Positions 62,082 to 64,000 of a DNA stretch of 64,000 bases are shown here, piece by piece. This DNA comes from Leptolyngbya sp. CCY15150 (lineage in GTDB: Bacteria; Cyanobacteriota; Cyanobacteriia; RECH01): positions 310,001 to 374,000 of the forward strand of contig NZ_JACSWB010000207.1 in assembly GCF_016888135.1 (NCBI RefSeq). The letters are read 5' to 3'. Under the pieces are notes generated by a model. It ran no database searches, was not told where the DNA came from, and saw only the letters and a program-made list of their open reading frames with translations. The first letter of the stretch is position 1; each line of letters starts with the position of its first letter. The position numbers and the translations under genes were made by a program.

Positions 62082-62727
62082 GGCAAATATTGGGAAATGA
62101 GAGTACAGGGATAAATGAATCAACATCAAGGCAGTTCAACAACCATCAGGGCGATCGCGCCCATTATGCTGCTAACGTACTGAAGTAAGCACCCCTCTCG
62201 ATTGGCATACATGCCAGCGTGATCACGACCTGACCCAACTCCTGAGGATATTAGATGGTAGACTCTTAGCGCTGTTGCCTACCCAATCAGGTGGTTGCCA
62301 GGAATCTAAACCATGACGAGCCTAGAAAACGACAGCGCCTTAGATGCTCAGTCATGCAGGGTAGATGAGTGGATCTGTAGACAGGTGATGCAGTTATCCC
62401 AATCACAGACAACATCAAACGGAACGAGAACCAGGCGGTTGGACATCAAGGGGCGAGATGGGTCAACGATCCTGCTGAACCACTGCACCATTGGGAACGA
62501 TACCGTGGTTGAGAACTCATGTTTGACTGTCCTATATTCAAGATTGCCCTAGTCGCTTCCGTTGAGCATCAGTTCGATGTATTTCTCAACACTTTGGATA
62601 ATTTGTAACATGGATCTGAGAAATTCCCTGGATGCGATCGCCGTTAAGTCTCAGTATTTCGTGAGAGCCATCAGGGTTGATACTCAGGACGTTACAAATA
62701 GTGATAAACGGTTTGTTACAAAAGCCT
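62082..62727. other. Divergent intergenic region before the RHH/permease genes
   Basis: About 645 bp without a supported gene. A 79-codon frame (62313-62552) has no ribosome binding site or domain signal. It should contain the phycobiliprotein promoter leftward and that of the RHH gene rightward. Confidence 0.45.
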
Positions 62728-62925
62728 ATGACCAAGCAGCAAGTTTCTGTATACATTGATACTCATCTATTAGCCGCCGTCGATCGACTCACTCCAGATC
62801 GTGATGTGGCTATTGAAGATGCCCTCGCAGCTTGGTGCGATCGCCAAATGAAAGCTCGCGCCCACAATTCCTTTGAGGCCCAGCGTCGCCGCCAAGATCA
62901 AGATGAAACGGGTTGGTTAGTGTGA
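62728..62925 (+). CDS. Small ribbon-helix-helix-like protein
   Basis: 65 aa. MTKQQVSVYIDTHLLAAVDRL followed by AIEDALAAWCDRQMKARA fits an RHH DNA-binding unit of antitoxin/CopG style, with a charged C-terminus. No toxin follows; instead it overlaps the permease gene by 4 bp (GTGA). It may regulate the operon. Start at the ATG at 62728; an upstream in-frame ATG at 62677 is less likely. Confidence 0.6.
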   Translation: MTKQQVSVYIDTHLLAAVDRLTPDRDVAIEDALAAWCDRQMKARAHNSFEAQRRRQDQDETGWLV

Positions 62926-63572
62926 CTCTTTTAACAGATGCCTTTCAGTATGCCGTCATGAACTCCGATCGCTTGCTGTCAGCCCTGCAGGAGCATATGC
63001 TGCTGGTCTTGGTGCCCCTGATCATTGGCATGGGGTTGGGATTGCCCCTTGGGTTTTGGACAGCGCGATCGCCCTGGGCGTCGGTCGTGTTTATCAATGG
63101 GTTCAATGCTCTACGGGTGATTCCTAGCTTGGCTATTCTTTTCCTGGCTATTCCCTACCTAGGGCTGAGTACGCAGTCTGCCATGCTCGCCCTGACGATT
63201 CTGGTGATCCCGCCGATTTTGATTAGCACCGATGCCGCCTTTCGCACCATTGATCCCGCCATTCGCGAAGCAGCCCGAGGCATGGGTATGCCAGCTCCCC
63301 AAGTGCTGCGCCGCATTGAAATTCCCTTAGCTCTGCCGGTGGTGATTGCGGGCATCAAAACCGCGACGGTGGAAGCGATCGCCAGCGCTACCCTAGCGGC
63401 CTTCATTGGAGCTGGTGGTCTCGGCAGTTTCGTCGTCCTAGGCTTCGCCCTCTACGATAATTCGGTGCTTTTGGTGGGAGCCGTGCCGGTGGCGATTCTG
63501 TCCTTGGGAGCAGAGATCAGCTTCAGCGCATTACAGCGATGGGTACAGCCTCCTAGCCGCTCAGACGCCTAA
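62922..63572 (+). CDS. Osmoprotectant ABC transporter permease, OpuB/OpuC type
   Basis: 216 aa (GTG start at 62922 overlapping the previous stop; ATG at 62958 is an alternative). A membrane permease with about five helices. The OpuB/YehW signatures include LGLPLGFWTARSP, NGFNALRVIPSLAILFLAIPYLG, the EAA loop REAARGMGMPAPQVLRRIEIPLALPV and ATLAAFIGAGGLGSFV. It would import glycine betaine, choline or a related solute with ATPase and binding subunits that are not in the window. Confidence 0.88.
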   Translation: MTLLTDAFQYAVMNSDRLLSALQEHMLLVLVPLIIGMGLGLPLGFWTARSPWASVVFINGFNALRVIPSLAILFLAIPYLGLSTQSAMLALTILVIPPILISTDAAFRTIDPAIREAARGMGMPAPQVLRRIEIPLALPVVIAGIKTATVEAIASATLAAFIGAGGLGSFVVLGFALYDNSVLLVGAVPVAILSLGAEISFSALQRWVQPPSRSDA

Positions 63573-63609
63573 GAGACGTCTAAGATAAGTGAGGCGCTGG
63601 AAGGGATAT

Positions 63610-64000
63610 ATGACCATAGACTACGATCTGGTGATTTTGGGGGGTAGTGCAGCCGGACGCAGCATGGCGCAACGGGCCGTGCAACGGGGCCTACGAGTTG
63701 CCCTGGTAGACGGCTGGCCCGAGGTGGATCGTCTACAGCAAACGGCTCAAGGTAGCCATGCTGCCTTGGTGCAGGCAGCTCGCTTGGCCCAGCAGCAGGC
63801 GCAACAGGGATGGGCGATCGCTCCTCGTCCCGCGCTCCGTGATTTACAAACCTGGGGACAGCAGCTCCCCTCCAGCAGCCTAGCCAGCTTGGCAGAACTG
63901 GGGGTGGATGTGGTAGCGGGGCCAGCAGAGTTTCGGCGGCGACCCGTGGCGGTGGTGGCAGGGGGACGAATTCTGCGATCGCGGGCCTATGGTCTTGCCA
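63610..64000 (+). CDS. FAD/NAD(P)-dependent oxidoreductase, 3' end cut by window
   Basis: First 130 codons of a flavoprotein disulfide reductase-like protein. The FAD motif YDLVILGGSAAGRSMAQRAV is at residues 5-24 and RVALVDGW follows. In mercuric/lipoamide reductases a GGTCxNxGC redox disulfide follows here; this protein instead reads PEVDRLQQTAQGSHAAL, with no Cys in the visible part. It lies 37 bp after the permease gene. AAGGGA precedes the ATG. Substrate unknown. Confidence 0.75.
   Translation, partial: MTIDYDLVILGGSAAGRSMAQRAVQRGLRVALVDGWPEVDRLQQTAQGSHAALVQAARLAQQQAQQGWAIAPRPALRDLQTWGQQLPSSSLASLAELGVDVVAGPAEFRRRPVAVVAGGRILRSRAYGLA

Larger units (their letters stand above)
1..64000. repeat. 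HIP1 palindrome GCGATCGC, window-wide
   Basis: The octamer GCGATCGC and near-matches recur many times per 10 kb in genes and intergenic DNA on both strands, as is characteristic of many cyanobacterial chromosomes. Two sites form the chlP terminator stem. Confidence 0.95.

Noticed and set aside
62313-62552. 79-codon frame in the region before the RHH gene
   Set aside because: No ribosome binding site, no domain, and unusual residue mix; likely chance.
1-64000. tRNA, rRNA or tmRNA genes
   Set aside because: No T-arm plus acceptor-stem combination or rRNA sequence was found on reading; GTTCGA-like strings, for example at 35356, lack a cloverleaf.

Overview
The window is a stretch of cyanobacterial chromosome. 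Evidence: the HIP1 palindrome GCGATCGC occurs throughout, in genes and between them. There is a geranylgeranyl reductase (chlP), phycobilisome-type proteins, CP12, a group 3 sigma factor of SigF type and an NdbB-type NAD(P)H-quinone reductase. The hps pseudopilin cluster (hormogonium polysaccharide) and a FraC-like filament integrity protein point to a filamentous species. The sequence does not identify the genus, and no heterocyst-specific gene is seen.

Layout. 1-4.2 kb: a carbohydrate ABC transporter operon (binding protein cut by the window edge, two permeases, ATPase). 4.3 kb: rpmB. 5.3-12.7 kb: hpsA followed by three pseudopilin genes. 13-17 kb: a leftward block of HAD hydrolase, ndbB, SDR oxidoreductase and a secreted NTF2-like protein. 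17-25 kb: murG, a small conserved protein, a rhodanese-like protein, ispH, glycogen debranching enzyme, L,D-transpeptidase and a tandem CobO-type protein. 25.6-33.8 kb: FraC-like protein, SigF, FAD oxidoreductase, WD40 protein, sulfotransferase and GT4 glycosyltransferase. 34.3-37.5 kb: two M23 peptidases with a small DUF6464-type protein between them. 37.5-42.6 kb: an accessory block with a VapBC-like toxin-antitoxin pair, a P-loop ATPase/TPR two-gene module and AT-rich orphan sequence. 42.7-47.5 kb: GH13 amylase, CP12 and a UPF0182 membrane protein. 47.5-52 kb: cupredoxin and a Ni/Co energy-coupling-factor transporter with a NikL/CbiN-like partner and a lipoprotein. 52-64 kb: LapA/degenerate-GGDEF protein, PRC-barrel protein, DUF4912 protein, acetate kinase, chlP, NurA nuclease, a phycobilisome linker with a divergent phycobiliprotein, and an osmoprotectant-type permease next to a cysteine-poor flavoprotein cut by the window end.

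The most striking unexplained feature is a family of five short intergenic elements (111-138 bp; at 12.65, 23.70, 25.50, 54.15 and 57.05 kb). Each is bounded by CTAG (slightly altered at one end of one copy). Each carries 4 to 8 purine-rich heptads of the AAGAYAG/AAGAACG type, then a conserved core with two mutually exclusive hairpins that show compensatory changes. In four of the five copies the left boundary overlaps the TAG stop codon of the adjacent gene, as expected if insertion duplicates a CTAG target without harming the reading frame. A separate 86-bp element with TTTTAAAA-type inverted ends shares its CTAG with copy 2. The AAA ATPase/TPR module next to a toxin-antitoxin pair is the best protein-coding candidate for an uncharacterised system. 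CDS starts below were chosen from family N-termini, ribosome binding sites and overlaps, so several begin downstream of the longest possible frame.
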